This document shows, piece by piece, positions 1 to 6,985 of a stretch of 64,000 nucleotides of DNA (the first letter of the stretch is position 1; each line of letters opens with the position of its first letter). The stretch comes from Clostridium manihotivorum (GTDB lineage: Bacteria; Bacillota; Clostridia; Clostridiales; Clostridiaceae): positions 2,621,776 to 2,685,775 of the forward strand of contig NZ_CP025746.1 of NCBI RefSeq assembly GCF_004015185.1. The letters are read 5' to 3'. The notes under the pieces are model-generated. The model made no database searches. It was not told the DNA's origin and worked only from the letters and a program-made list of their open reading frames with translations. The translations under genes and the position numbers were made by a program.

Positions 1-126
1 CCTCGTGCAGAAAGCTTTTGGAGAAAAACTGTTGGAGCTTATACAAGAAATAATTTTCAAGAAAAACAGTGTGAAACCTTTGATGGATTTAGGAGGGTAT
101 TTACTTTTAATAATAAGGAGCAATAA
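1..126 (+). CDS. GNAT acetyltransferase, C-terminal end only
   Basis: The window opens inside a gene read in frame 1, ending at the TAA at 124-126. The visible 41 residues begin PRAESFWRKTVGAYT and include FRRVFTFNN. The segment A-x-x-FW-R-x-x-x-x-Y-T is what the last helix and strand of many GNAT N-acetyltransferases look like, so I read it as the C-terminus of such an enzyme. The acetyl-CoA-binding motif lies outside the window, so the family call rests on this tail alone. Confidence 0.5.
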   Translation, partial: PRAESFWRKTVGAYTRNNFQEKQCETFDGFRRVFTFNNKEQ

Positions 127-152
127 TTCTAACAGAATTAAATAGCTGTTAG

Positions 153-259
153 TATAGGGTTACAACTTCAATTATTAAGTTATACATTCCGGAAAAGTCC
201 TAAGAACCAGCGATTTTCGAATATGCATACCTTAAGTTTTCGTAATGTAACCTTATATA
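153..259 (+). repeat. Family A palindromic repeat, diverged copy
   Basis: Left arm with TTCAATTATTAAGTTATACAT, apical region CCTAAGAACC and right arm ATGCATACCTTAAGTTTTCG, ending in TGTAACCTTATATA. It matches the family A layout (see the tandem pair at 31229-31440) but has several substitutions. Same orientation as the other clear copies. Confidence 0.6.
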
Positions 260-267
260 AGTACCCT

Positions 268-320
268 GTTGAAATTAAGTGGTCAGTGATCCGAGGCTTT
301 AAGTAGCTTGGGCAAAAAAT
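268..320 (+). repeat. Family D repeat, left half
   Basis: Begins GTTGAAATTAAGTGGTCAGT and is closely similar for about 50 bases to the left part of the element at 51530-51632. The matching right arm (ACTTAATTTCAAC) is missing, so this is a half element abutting the hairpin at 314-349. Confidence 0.55.
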
Positions 321-349
321 CACTAATGAAGAACGTATTAGTGATTTTT
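314..349. terminator. Hairpin terminator, possibly bidirectional
   Basis: AAAAATCACTAAT pairs with ATTAGTGATTTTT around a 9-nt loop. It is flanked by A and T runs on both sides, so it could end transcription from either direction. Confidence 0.65.
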
Positions 350-498
350 ATAGTCATTCTATCTGAGAAAATCATTTAATTCTAATGCTTGCTCATATAG
401 CATCTTCTTAATAATCATTTAAATTCAACAATGTCCTTAGATATATACTAACTTAAAATCATGGTGCTGTTAAATTGAAATATTAATATGTATACTAA

Positions 499-530
499 AA
501 ATAGGTAGCCACTAGAAAGGCTACCTATTT
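499..530 (-). terminator. Rho-independent terminator of the SAP-domain gene
   Basis: A 12-bp stem (AAATAGGTAGCC / GGCTACCTATTT) lies just past the stop of the leftward gene starting at 1130. On the minus strand it is followed by a T-rich run. Placement and structure fit an intrinsic terminator. Confidence 0.8.
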
Positions 531-542
531 AGATATAATTGA

Positions 543-1130
543 CTATTTCTCAAGCACAGATAGGTCTTGCTTCTCATACTTATTATGTCCTGCTAAGCCT
601 TTTTTGAATTTCCAACATTTAATTGCATCCTTTAAGGTTTTATCGCCATTGTTTTTAAAAAAGTCACGAATATAGGTGTTGTATTCGAATTGATTATCTA
701 TAGGTGAGTTACCCTTATTTTTCTTTTTATCTTCCTGTATTTTATACCATTCCTTTACTGCATCAGAATATGTTTTACCTGCACTGCTTTTTAGATATTT
801 TTGAAAGGTAACATTAAATGAAAAGTTGTTGCCTATTACTGACTTAAAAAATACTCTATGCTTTTCTGAACATACGAAATTTTCTTCAATAGTATTGTCT
901 AAAGCTAGTTTATGATAATTCAAGTCAGCATTTTTCCTTTTAACTATTCTGCTTACCAACTTTTCACCTGTCCTTAAGAAGTGCTCTATTCTCTTAGTTA
1001 TATCCTGCTTTCCACCAGTTGCAGAAAGTCCATTTTCTTTGCAAAATGAAACAAGTTCTTCTTTTAGGTAATAATATTGAAGAAAGGTGTCAGGCTTTAG
1101 TTCCTTTGAAAGTACTGGACGTTCACTCAT
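543..1130 (-). CDS. SAP domain-containing protein (DUF6434-like C-terminus)
   Basis: 195 residues. Residues about 15-55 form a SAP-type helix-extension-helix (YYYLKEELVSFCKENGL, then GGKQDITKRIEHFL), a fold that usually binds DNA or RNA. The rest carries aromatic/basic blocks (FNVTFQKYLKSSAGKTYSDA; YNTYIRDFFKNN) that resemble the uncharacterised domain often paired with SAP in Firmicutes (DUF6434 from memory). It stands alone and is transcribed leftward into a good terminator at 499-530. There is no catalytic motif. Nucleic-acid binding is an inference from the SAP region; biological role unknown. Confidence 0.75.
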   Translation of the reverse strand: MSERPVLSKELKPDTFLQYYYLKEELVSFCKENGLSATGGKQDITKRIEHFLRTGEKLVSRIVKRKNADLNYHKLALDNTIEENFVCSEKHRVFFKSVIGNNFSFNVTFQKYLKSSAGKTYSDAVKEWYKIQEDKKKNKGNSPIDNQFEYNTYIRDFFKNNGDKTLKDAIKCWKFKKGLAGHNKYEKQDLSVLEK

Positions 1131-1654
1131 ATATGTCCCCTCTATTCCTTAAGTTCTAATTGTTTCAACACAAGCAAGATTATATATGTAAGACTATTGT
1201 AATTAGAACACAATTTTCAATGTGAAAATCTAATAAATATGTTAATAGAAAAGCTATTTTTTTATTATATAAATATAAAAAATTTCTGTTAGATAAACTT
1301 AGTGAGTTGAATGGATTAGAAAATCATTTTGTATATAAAATAAGACTTATTGGTATGTGAAAAATTGCTAACATACCTTGGGAAAATCAGATGACAAAGA
1401 GTTGGATAGGCCTGGTAATTCAAAGGCTTAGAATATATTTTGGGTAAGTAGTAAAAAGAAATCCTATCCTTCTGCCAGGTTTTTATCATATTCGTTTGGA
1501 ATGGCAGATACGAAAAAAGCTCACAGAAGAAAGTCGCTTCAGTGACTTTCTTATATGCAAAATTACCCATACAGTATATAATTGTATTGGTTTACATTTG
1601 TAGAGTACTGTGAAGGTAAGTAAGAAAACTTTTGTATAAGAGGAAATTAAATAT
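1131..1654. other. Intergenic region with one family C hairpin
   Basis: About 520 bases without a convincing gene. The two minus-strand reading frames here lack ribosome binding sites and read as low-complexity F/Y/S-rich peptides. The only structure I see is the hairpin repeat at 1499-1553. Confidence 0.6.
1499..1553 (+). repeat. Family C hairpin repeat
   Basis: Contains ATGGCAGATACGAAAAAAGC and then AGAAAGTC / GACTTTCT around GCTTCAGT, followed by T-rich sequence. Same layout (GGCAGAT, A-run, hairpin with GCTTCAGT or GCTTTAGC) as 5173-5228 and 35083-35144. Confidence 0.5.
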
Positions 1655-2080
1655 ATGAAATACTTGGACAAAGATAAAATTAATAACGGAAAAAGGTTTA
1701 TAAATGTAGCAATTTCTATGGTAATCTTTTTGAACTTGATAAGTTTGGCAGTAACAATATTAAGAAAGGATACTATCGGCAGAAATGATATTATATATGA
1801 TCTTTTAGTGTTAGTTATAATAGCCTTTTATTACAAAGGAAATAAACTAGCAGGTATAATCGTTTCTTCAATTGCTCCTTTTTTATTTATAATACCTGCG
1901 CTGTTGATATTTGGAGCCACAATTTATATTCTACAGCCATTTGGTATACTAAGCTTCTGGGGTGGCACTTTATTCTTAATTATATTAGCAGTATATATTG
2001 GAATTATGTATCTTATATTTAGAAGGATTGGCTGGTTTCAGTGTATAGAAGAATATAAATTGTATAGGAAGGAAAGTTAA
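1655..2080 (+). CDS. Small integral membrane protein, function unknown
   Basis: 141 residues with about four hydrophobic segments: near 19-36, 47-62, 65-85 and 92-120. The N-terminus is polar and charged (MKYLDKDKINNGKRF) and the tail is basic (EEYKLYRKES). The start is supported by GAGGA 8-10 nt upstream of ATG 1655. I do not recognise the family. It stands alone between intergenic repeats. Localisation to the cytoplasmic membrane is clear from composition; nothing indicates its role. Confidence 0.7.
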   Translation: MKYLDKDKINNGKRFINVAISMVIFLNLISLAVTILRKDTIGRNDIIYDLLVLVIIAFYYKGNKLAGIIVSSIAPFLFIIPALLIFGATIYILQPFGILSFWGGTLFLIILAVYIGIMYLIFRRIGWFQCIEEYKLYRKES

Positions 2081-2087
2081 TGTACAT

Positions 2088-2106
2088 AGGGACGGAGCTT
2101 GTGGCC
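2088..2106 (+). repeat. REP-like GGGACGGAGC element, imperfect
   Basis: AGGGACGGAGCTTGTGGCC, a decayed copy of the GGGAC...GTCCC palindrome found complete at 2922-2954. It lies just past the stop of the membrane-protein gene. Confidence 0.5.
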
Positions 2107-2138
2107 TAAATAAATATCATCGGAGTAGCACCTGGTAA

Positions 2139-2210
2139 TTAAATTTATACTTTCAAAATCTTCTCTCAAAATCATAAGGAGTTTTGAAAGTAGATTCGGT
2201 GTCGAAGCAC
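2139..2210 (+). repeat. Family B palindromic repeat, partial
   Basis: ATACTTTCAAAATC on the left pairs with the GTTTTGAAAGTA type sequence on the right. The outer GAAGTGGTA-type arms are degraded. Assigned to family B by the inner arms. Confidence 0.45.
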
Positions 2211-2418
2211 TAAATTTTTACTTGTAAAGTAGGTTATGAATTAAGATAGATAATTTTTCGAAACAAGGCAATCTAGGATTTGAAAGTGAAATTATAACAA
2301 AGACAGGCGGTAATTTATAAAATTAATTATAAATTATGAGAAAGACATATGATCAATAATATGTACAACTATGAAATCTGTATGGCAGATTTTAATGCAA
2401 TTTATAGGAGGCAATGAT

Positions 2419-2931
2419 ATGGTATTAGAAACTGAAAGATTAGTATTAAGAGAAATGACACAACCGGATTTTCCTGCTCTTTGCAAGATTTTACAGGATG
2501 ATGATGTGATGTATGCTTATGAGGGCGCATTTAGCATAGATGAAGTTCAAGTATGGCTTGACAGACAAATTGAGCGTTATAAAGAATTTGGATTTGGTCT
2601 TTGGGCGGTTGTTCTAAAAGAAACTGGACTAATGATAGGACAATGCGGATTGTCAATGCAACCTTATAACGGCGATAAGGTACTGGAAGTAGGGTATCTT
2701 TTTCAAAAAGAGTACTGGCATCATGGATATGCAAGTGAGGCTGCAATTGCCTGTAAAGAATACGCCTTTGACAAGCTAAAGGCTAAAGAAGTATATTCGA
2801 TTATCCGGGATACAAATATACCTTCACAAAATGTAGCAATAAGAAACGGAATGACTTGTGTAGGTAAGTTTATCAAGCATTACCGGGGAGTTAACGTACC
2901 TCATTATTTATTCTGCGCTAATAGGGACTAG
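2419..2931 (+). CDS. GNAT N-acetyltransferase (RimJ/RimL type)
   Basis: 170 residues from ATG 2419. I prefer this start over ATG 2371, 16 codons upstream, because TAGGAGG sits just before 2419 and the protein then begins MVLETERLVLREMT, the classic opening of the RimJ/RimL-like acetyltransferases. The acetyl-CoA region is about residues 95-125 (VGYLFQKEYWHHGYASEAA), and NIPSQNVAIRNGM is the usual final motif. It should transfer acetyl from acetyl-CoA to an amine; the substrate cannot be read from sequence. The last codons (NRD, stop) run into a REP-like palindrome at 2922-2954 that also looks like the terminator. Confidence 0.88.
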   Translation: MVLETERLVLREMTQPDFPALCKILQDDDVMYAYEGAFSIDEVQVWLDRQIERYKEFGFGLWAVVLKETGLMIGQCGLSMQPYNGDKVLEVGYLFQKEYWHHGYASEAAIACKEYAFDKLKAKEVYSIIRDTNIPSQNVAIRNGMTCVGKFIKHYRGVNVPHYLFCANRD

Positions 2932-2954
2932 GGGACGGAGCTGCTGTCCCTTTT
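2922..2954 (+). repeat. REP-like GGGAC palindrome doubling as a terminator
   Basis: AGGGACTAGGGGACGGAGCT then GCTGTCCC and TTTTATTTTA. GGGAC pairs with GTCCC and a T-rich tract follows. It overlaps the last codons and stop of the upstream GNAT gene, so the element sits in a coding 3' end. Confidence 0.75.
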
Positions 2955-3089
2955 ATTTTATATATAGGAGACAATGGGATAGAGCATGTCCTGAAAATAT
3001 AATTAATCTGTATTTACAAATTGTGCTACAATTAAAGGAATTAATAATTAATTTGTAGAATAAATAGTGATTTATAGTTGAGGTAAAGA

Positions 3090-3425
3090 ATGTACAAAAT
3101 TATTAAACAAGCTAATAATGGCTGGGAAATACATGAAGTGCCTGGATTTAGTACGATTGCCCTTGTAAAGTATGAAGCAAATCATCAAGATATAAATAAA
3201 ATAATAAAAATTCTAAGGGCTTTGTATAATGATAAAGTTGTAGAAGGTCCCATTGATATGAATATGGCTATGAGGGATGAATATTTACAGCCTTTATCAG
3301 TGGGAGAATACGATTTTATAATCAATTTAGATTTTTGGGAAAATCTAGTTTTTGATCCTAAACAAGAAGGTGGAAACTCATATGTGTGGAGTCTTTTTCA
3401 AAAATTAGCAATAGAAACTGATTAA
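3090..3425 (+). CDS. Hypothetical protein, 111 residues
   Basis: Begins MYKIIKQANNGWEIHEVPGF from ATG 3090, with GAGGT about 6 nt upstream. The sequence is soluble and acidic, with no signal peptide or membrane segment. It has a W-rich middle (DFIINLDFWENLVFDP; SYVWSLFQKLA) and a predicted helix near 34-50 (DINKIIKILRALYNDKVV). I do not recognise the family. It stands alone, followed by two family A-type repeats. Coding looks real from the start signal and balanced composition; no function is proposed. Confidence 0.65.
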   Translation: MYKIIKQANNGWEIHEVPGFSTIALVKYEANHQDINKIIKILRALYNDKVVEGPIDMNMAMRDEYLQPLSVGEYDFIINLDFWENLVFDPKQEGGNSYVWSLFQKLAIETD

Positions 3426-3542
3426 ACTTTAACATAGAAACCCTTTATAGACTAACTTAAAGCGCGAAGTTATTCATTCTTAAAGTGAATAGGGGCATTA
3501 TTTTCAAACAAGCATAACTTGAATTTTAGTAATGGAACTCTT

Positions 3543-3647
3543 TATAGGGAACCAACTTGAACAAATAATTTATACATGCCACAAAATCCCCAGAAGCCGG
3601 GATTTTATAACAAGTATAAATTAAGTTTTCCTATGGGTTTCCTATAG
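3543..3647 (+). repeat. Family A palindromic repeat
   Basis: Near-complete copy: TATAGGGAACC at the left edge, AATTTATACATG, inner stem AAAATC / GATTTT around the loop CCCAGAAGCCGG, then AAGTATAAATTAAG and GGTTTCCTATAG. A more degraded copy seems to precede it at about 3438-3542. It separates two protein genes. Confidence 0.85.
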
Positions 3648-3665
3648 TGATGAGGTGGGAGAGCT

Positions 3666-4157
3666 ATGGTAGTTATAACAGGTCAGAGTATTGAGCAAAT
3701 TGCAAAAAAGAGACAATTATATAAATTGCTTAGGGAACAGATAAGTAATGAAGAGGAATGGGAAGGCGCTTGGAAGTTTTGTAAAAAGGCAGCAACTTTT
3801 GCTCATGCACCAGTGACTGTGAAAGAATATTTGAGAATGGAGGCATTCTCAGCTGACGAAGCTCTCGTTTTAGCTTTATCAGCAATAATTGAAAAATGGG
3901 ACGTTCCAAATGAGAATCCAATTCTATCTGGGTTTGATGTCATAGGTTATTTTTACTCTATTGCACTGATATCAGTAGCACAATACAATAGAGAAAAGAA
4001 TATGAAATTATTAAAAAATATATGTGACAAGCTAATAGAAGAAAAAAATGAATATTGTAAGCTACTATTGAGAAACATGACCAGATTGAAGAAAAAGTAC
4101 CCGGATTTGACTGCTTTAGAGGAAAAACTTAAAGCTGCTTTATTGGTGGAGGAATAA
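3666..4157 (+). CDS. Hypothetical helical protein, 163 residues
   Basis: Starts at ATG 3666 with GAGGTGGGAG just upstream. It is soluble and predicted almost wholly helical (QIAKKRQLYKLLREQIS; EEKNEYCKLLLRNMTRLKKK), with no signal peptide. I do not recognise the family. The stop at 4155-4157 is one base from the next ATG (4159), so it is almost certainly co-transcribed with, and translationally coupled to, the VOC-family gene. That coupling is the only functional hint. Confidence 0.7.
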   Translation: MVVITGQSIEQIAKKRQLYKLLREQISNEEEWEGAWKFCKKAATFAHAPVTVKEYLRMEAFSADEALVLALSAIIEKWDVPNENPILSGFDVIGYFYSIALISVAQYNREKNMKLLKNICDKLIEEKNEYCKLLLRNMTRLKKKYPDLTALEEKLKAALLVEE

Positions 4158-4158
4158 A

Positions 4159-4611
4159 ATGCATTTAGGATCAATCTATTTAATTGTTAAAGATTTCGAC
4201 AAAGCAATAAGTTTTTATGAAAAATTACTAGAGATGAAGGTAACAGCAAAAAATATGGAACGTTTTGCTCAGTTTGAGTTCGAAGGACATAACATATCTA
4301 TAATGAATGGTTATTTTGACTCCCAAAATCCTGAGCTAACAACACGTAGTGGACAATATATAGAAAAGTTTGATAATCTTGTTGCAATAGCAGAGTCAGG
4401 AAACACAAATAAATTTGTATTAAACTTTTGGGTTGAAGATTTACAAAAAGAACGAGAGAGAATTATAAACTTAGATATAAGTGATTTAGTAACAGAGATT
4501 AAATATGTAAATAATATAATGCCATATTATTATTTTCAAGTGGAAGACCCAGATGGTAATGCCATAGAGATTACAGGCAAATATGTACCTAAGATGCATC
4601 AATATCATTAG
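4159..4611 (+). CDS. VOC-family (glyoxalase/bleomycin-resistance fold) protein
   Basis: 150 residues. The N-terminus MHLGSIYLIVKDFDKAISFY is the standard first beta-alpha-beta module of the vicinal-oxygen-chelate fold, and the C-terminus has FQVEDPDGNAIEITGKY, the usual D-P-x-GN-x-IE metal-site strand. Members bind a metal and act as lyases, dioxygenases or drug-binding proteins; nothing here picks one. The middle (residues about 60-90) is longer than in minimal members. Translation is coupled to the upstream helical protein. Confidence 0.85.
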   Translation: MHLGSIYLIVKDFDKAISFYEKLLEMKVTAKNMERFAQFEFEGHNISIMNGYFDSQNPELTTRSGQYIEKFDNLVAIAESGNTNKFVLNFWVEDLQKERERIINLDISDLVTEIKYVNNIMPYYYFQVEDPDGNAIEITGKYVPKMHQYH

Positions 4612-4731
4612 GTATTGTTGAGTAGAGATATAGCAAAATGAAGCGGAAAAAGTATTACATTTCATCTGCAAACGTAGGAGAGGAGAAGTATAAATATGAA
4701 ATACTAAAATATGAACTTGAGGTGAATCGAC

Positions 4732-5112
4732 ATGGATAAGTTTACAAAAGAACAACTAGAAAAAGCCCTAAAGGTTGTAGCTTCAACTATAAGTAATTGT
4801 GAAAAAATGCAACCCAAATTTGAAGAGGGAACCTCGCAGCATACACTTCTTAGAAATAGGATAAAAGCATTGTACATTTCAAAGGCACTAATAACAGGTG
4901 AAAATGCTATGGAGCAATACACAGAGAAAGAACTAATAGAAGCATTGAGTCCAGTAAGTTCAATCATCAGTAAATGTGAAAAAGCACAGCTGAAATTTGC
5001 TGAGGGAACCTCTAATCATACTCGTTTAAAAAACATAATAGAAGCAATGTATATATCAAAAGCATTAATAACAGAGGGACTAGGGGACGGAGCTAATGTC
5101 CCTAAAAGTTAA
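4732..5112 (+). CDS. Protein of two tandem ~60-residue repeats
   Basis: 126 residues made of two copies of one unit: residues 1-58 (TKEQLEKALKVVASTIS..CEKMQ.KFEEGTSQHT) and 61-117 (TEKELIEALSPVSSIIS.CEKAQLKFAEGTSNHT), each ending ALYISKALIT or AMYISKALIT. Each unit is predicted to be two helices with a conserved Cys. The last nine residues (GLGDGANVPKS region) come from a REP-like palindrome at 5075-5103, so the native tail was probably shorter. AGGTGAATCGACATGG supports the start. Function unknown. Confidence 0.75.
   Translation: MDKFTKEQLEKALKVVASTISNCEKMQPKFEEGTSQHTLLRNRIKALYISKALITGENAMEQYTEKELIEALSPVSSIISKCEKAQLKFAEGTSNHTRLKNIIEAMYISKALITEGLGDGANVPKS
5075..5103 (+). repeat. REP-like GGGAC palindrome inside a coding 3' end
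   Basis: AGGGACTAGGGGACGGAGCT followed by AATGTCCCT. It supplies the last codons and lies just before the stop of the upstream gene. Confidence 0.75.
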
Positions 5113-5172
5113 ATATTTACTATTCTAATCTTCAATCTATGGTCGAGGATTTTGTCGTATTTTTCCAATGTA

Positions 5173-5228
5173 GCTTCAGAAAGGCAGATGCACAAAAAAT
5201 GCACTGAAAAAAGCGGCTTCAGTGGAGG
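5173..5228 (+). repeat. Family C hairpin repeat
   Basis: TTCAGAAAGGCAGATG, an A-run, then GCACTGAA paired with TTCAGTG around AAAAGCGGC. Lies in the gap after the duplicated-repeat gene and lacks a T-run on the right. Confidence 0.55.
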
Positions 5229-5352
5229 TGTACACTAATAATATTATTTAATGAAAGTAAAAGAGGGCTCATAAACAAATTTAACTTACAGAATATGTTA
5301 CAATGGTAAAAAATATAAGATAAACAATCGGGTATCGAAAGGAAGTTTCACT

Positions 5353-5613
5353 ATGGGAGATTTATCAAAACTACCTAATATAGGATCAGAAGTTGAAAGA
5401 CAGTTAAATGAAGTAGGTATTTTTACTTATGATGAATTAAAGGATATTGGCGCAGAACAGGCGTGGTTAATGATTCAAGAAATTGATGCTTCTGCGTGTA
5501 TACATAGATTATTAGCTCTAGAAGGTGCAATTCACGGTATTAAGAAAGTTGCTCTGTCACAAGAACGTAAAACAGCTTTGAAAGAATTTTATAATTTTCA
5601 CAAGATTAAATAG
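5353..5613 (+). CDS. TfoX/Sxy C-terminal-domain-like protein
   Basis: 86 residues: LPNIGSEVERQLNEVGIFTY, then DELKDIGAEQAW and a tail HRLLALEGAIHGI. This matches the stand-alone form of the TfoX C-terminal domain, a helix-hairpin-helix-like fold (LPNIG) seen in competence regulator TfoX/Sxy and in many short Firmicutes proteins. AGGAAG precedes ATG 5353. The N-terminal TfoX domain is absent. A competence role should not be assumed. Confidence 0.85.
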   Translation: MGDLSKLPNIGSEVERQLNEVGIFTYDELKDIGAEQAWLMIQEIDASACIHRLLALEGAIHGIKKVALSQERKTALKEFYNFHKIK

Positions 5614-5636
5614 TGGCTTGAAAGGAATATAGTCTA

Positions 5637-6041
5637 ATGGACAATTCAAAATATGAAATAAAAATGAATCGATATCCAGAAGATATTATTGTGGAAGCAT
5701 GGCAGAAAGCAGATAAAACGCAAGAAACAGTAGAAATTAATTCTTCAGAATTAGATTTTTCTGTTGAAATAGATGGACATGAAAATATAAGTAATGACAT
5801 GGTAGTAAGCTTTTTAATGTATATTGAAGAAGCGGATAATATTGTACAAGAATTTTGTAAGAACACCTTTGAGCAGGGGAAATTTGATATTAGAAACTAT
5901 ATGGTGTCTCTTTCATGGATTACCTTTGAGAAAGATAAAGTAGTGATGGGGTATTGGGGTGACTTTGTAAATATAGAGTTAAGAGCTTTATTTTCAATGA
6001 AAAATGGTGTGTGGGAAAAAATAGAGATATATTATCAATAA
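5637..6041 (+). CDS. Hypothetical acidic protein, possible immunity-type fold
   Basis: 134 residues, soluble and acidic, from ATG 5637 with AAAGGA upstream and only 23 nt after the TfoX-like gene, so probably co-transcribed. Short motifs such as VVMGYWGDFVNIEL and a final GVWEKIEIYYQ strand recall small proteins annotated as DUF or immunity families that end in a Trp-containing strand. I cannot assign the family with confidence. No toxin partner is visible beside it. Confidence 0.65.
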   Translation: MDNSKYEIKMNRYPEDIIVEAWQKADKTQETVEINSSELDFSVEIDGHENISNDMVVSFLMYIEEADNIVQEFCKNTFEQGKFDIRNYMVSLSWITFEKDKVVMGYWGDFVNIELRALFSMKNGVWEKIEIYYQ

Positions 6042-6375
6042 TTTTGATATCGGATCGTAAATATTTGGCTTATATACCGCTAATAATAAAATTTCAAAGA
6101 GCCGAGATATTTAATATCTATTTGGTATATCTATGGACATGCATTTCTAAGTAAAATCTACTCAATATCTATACAGGCTTTACATGATTTTAATGATGTA
6201 AATAATACCTCTATAGCTTAGTGCAAATTAAATCTGCATATCTTAAATAAAGAAACGTTGGTTTTAGATAATGATATTACTACGAAATGACTAAAAATTG
6301 CGTTATATAAACGATCATTACAAAACTTAAACAAATATACTTGCATAACGGACAAGAAAAAGGACAACTCTATAA

Positions 6376-6414
6376 TTAACCTTTATATTTAACCTTTATA
6401 TTTAACCTTTATAT
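6376..6414. repeat. Three tandem copies of a 13-bp unit
   Basis: TTAACCTTTATAT is repeated three times in perfect head-to-tail order immediately before a terminator hairpin. Confidence 0.85.
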
Positions 6415-6416
6415 TT

Positions 6417-6447
6417 AAAATCCTGCTAAAATTCAGCAGGTTTTTTT
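6417..6447 (+). terminator. Intrinsic terminator
   Basis: CCTGCT / AGCAGG stem around AAAATTC, followed by seven T. It is some 380 bases past the nearest rightward gene, so it may end a long 3' UTR or an unannotated small transcript. Confidence 0.8.
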
Positions 6448-6465
6448 AGATTAAGATAGTTGTAC

Positions 6466-6560
6466 CGCTTTACAATAAAATTTATACTTTCAAATTCTTA
6501 ACTAAGAACCCGGAAGAGCCTTGGAAATAGATTTCTGATTGATGTAGTATGTCTGTTCAG
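6466..6560 (+). repeat. Family B palindromic repeat
   Basis: CGCTTTACAATAAAATTTATACTTTCAAA left arm, GAACCCGGAAGAGC centre, and GGAAATAGATTTCTGATTGATGTAGTATG right arm. The layout fits family B with drifted ends. Confidence 0.5.
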
Positions 6561-6803
6561 CGAAATAGATATTCTAATCTCATAAGCTAAAAAAAGCCGG
6601 AAATAATTTTAACTATTAATGCTACTCTCCTTGATTTATATATTTTATTTTCAACTGGTATATGTATAGATTCAATTAATATATGCACTACTTCATATTG
6701 AAGAACGTAGTTGATGAGGATTCTTGAGTTATTTATAACCTAATAATCGAAGTTAAAACCATATGGTCCAAAACGAATAAGTCGTTTTTACACTATAATC
6801 ACT

Positions 6804-6831
6804 GGGACACAAGCTCCGTCCCCCTGTCCCT
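6804..6831 (-). repeat. REP-like GGGAC palindrome, inverted orientation
   Basis: GGGACACAAGCTCCGTCCCC then CTGTCCCT, the reverse complement of the form at 2922 and 5075. First of a close pair. Confidence 0.75.
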
Positions 6832-6845
6832 AAATTTAAGTTGCT

Positions 6846-6873
6846 GGGACAATAGCTCCGTCCCCTAGTCCCT
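6846..6873 (-). repeat. REP-like GGGAC palindrome, inverted orientation
   Basis: GGGACAATAGCTCCGTCCCC then TAGTCCCT, 42 bases after the previous copy and in the same orientation. Together they lie about 110 bases upstream of the GTPase-NYN gene. Confidence 0.75.
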
Positions 6874-6985
6874 AATATCTCTGTATGATATAATACTAAA
6901 TAAATATAATTTTGAAATAATTAAATTTACATACTAAATTCCAAGGATTATAAATCTAAGGAACCGAAGAAAAATAAAGGATTTG

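Larger units (their letters stand above)
6042..6985. other. Long intergenic region with repeats and one terminator
   Basis: About 940 bases without a gene I can support. It holds a 13-bp direct repeat, a terminator (6417-6447), a family B repeat (about 6466-6560), and two inverted REP-like palindromes (6804-6831, 6846-6873). Confidence 0.7.

Noticed and set aside
1316..1671. Two minus-strand frames of 84 and 61 residues
   Set aside because: No start signals, biased F/Y/S composition, and overlap with a family C hairpin.
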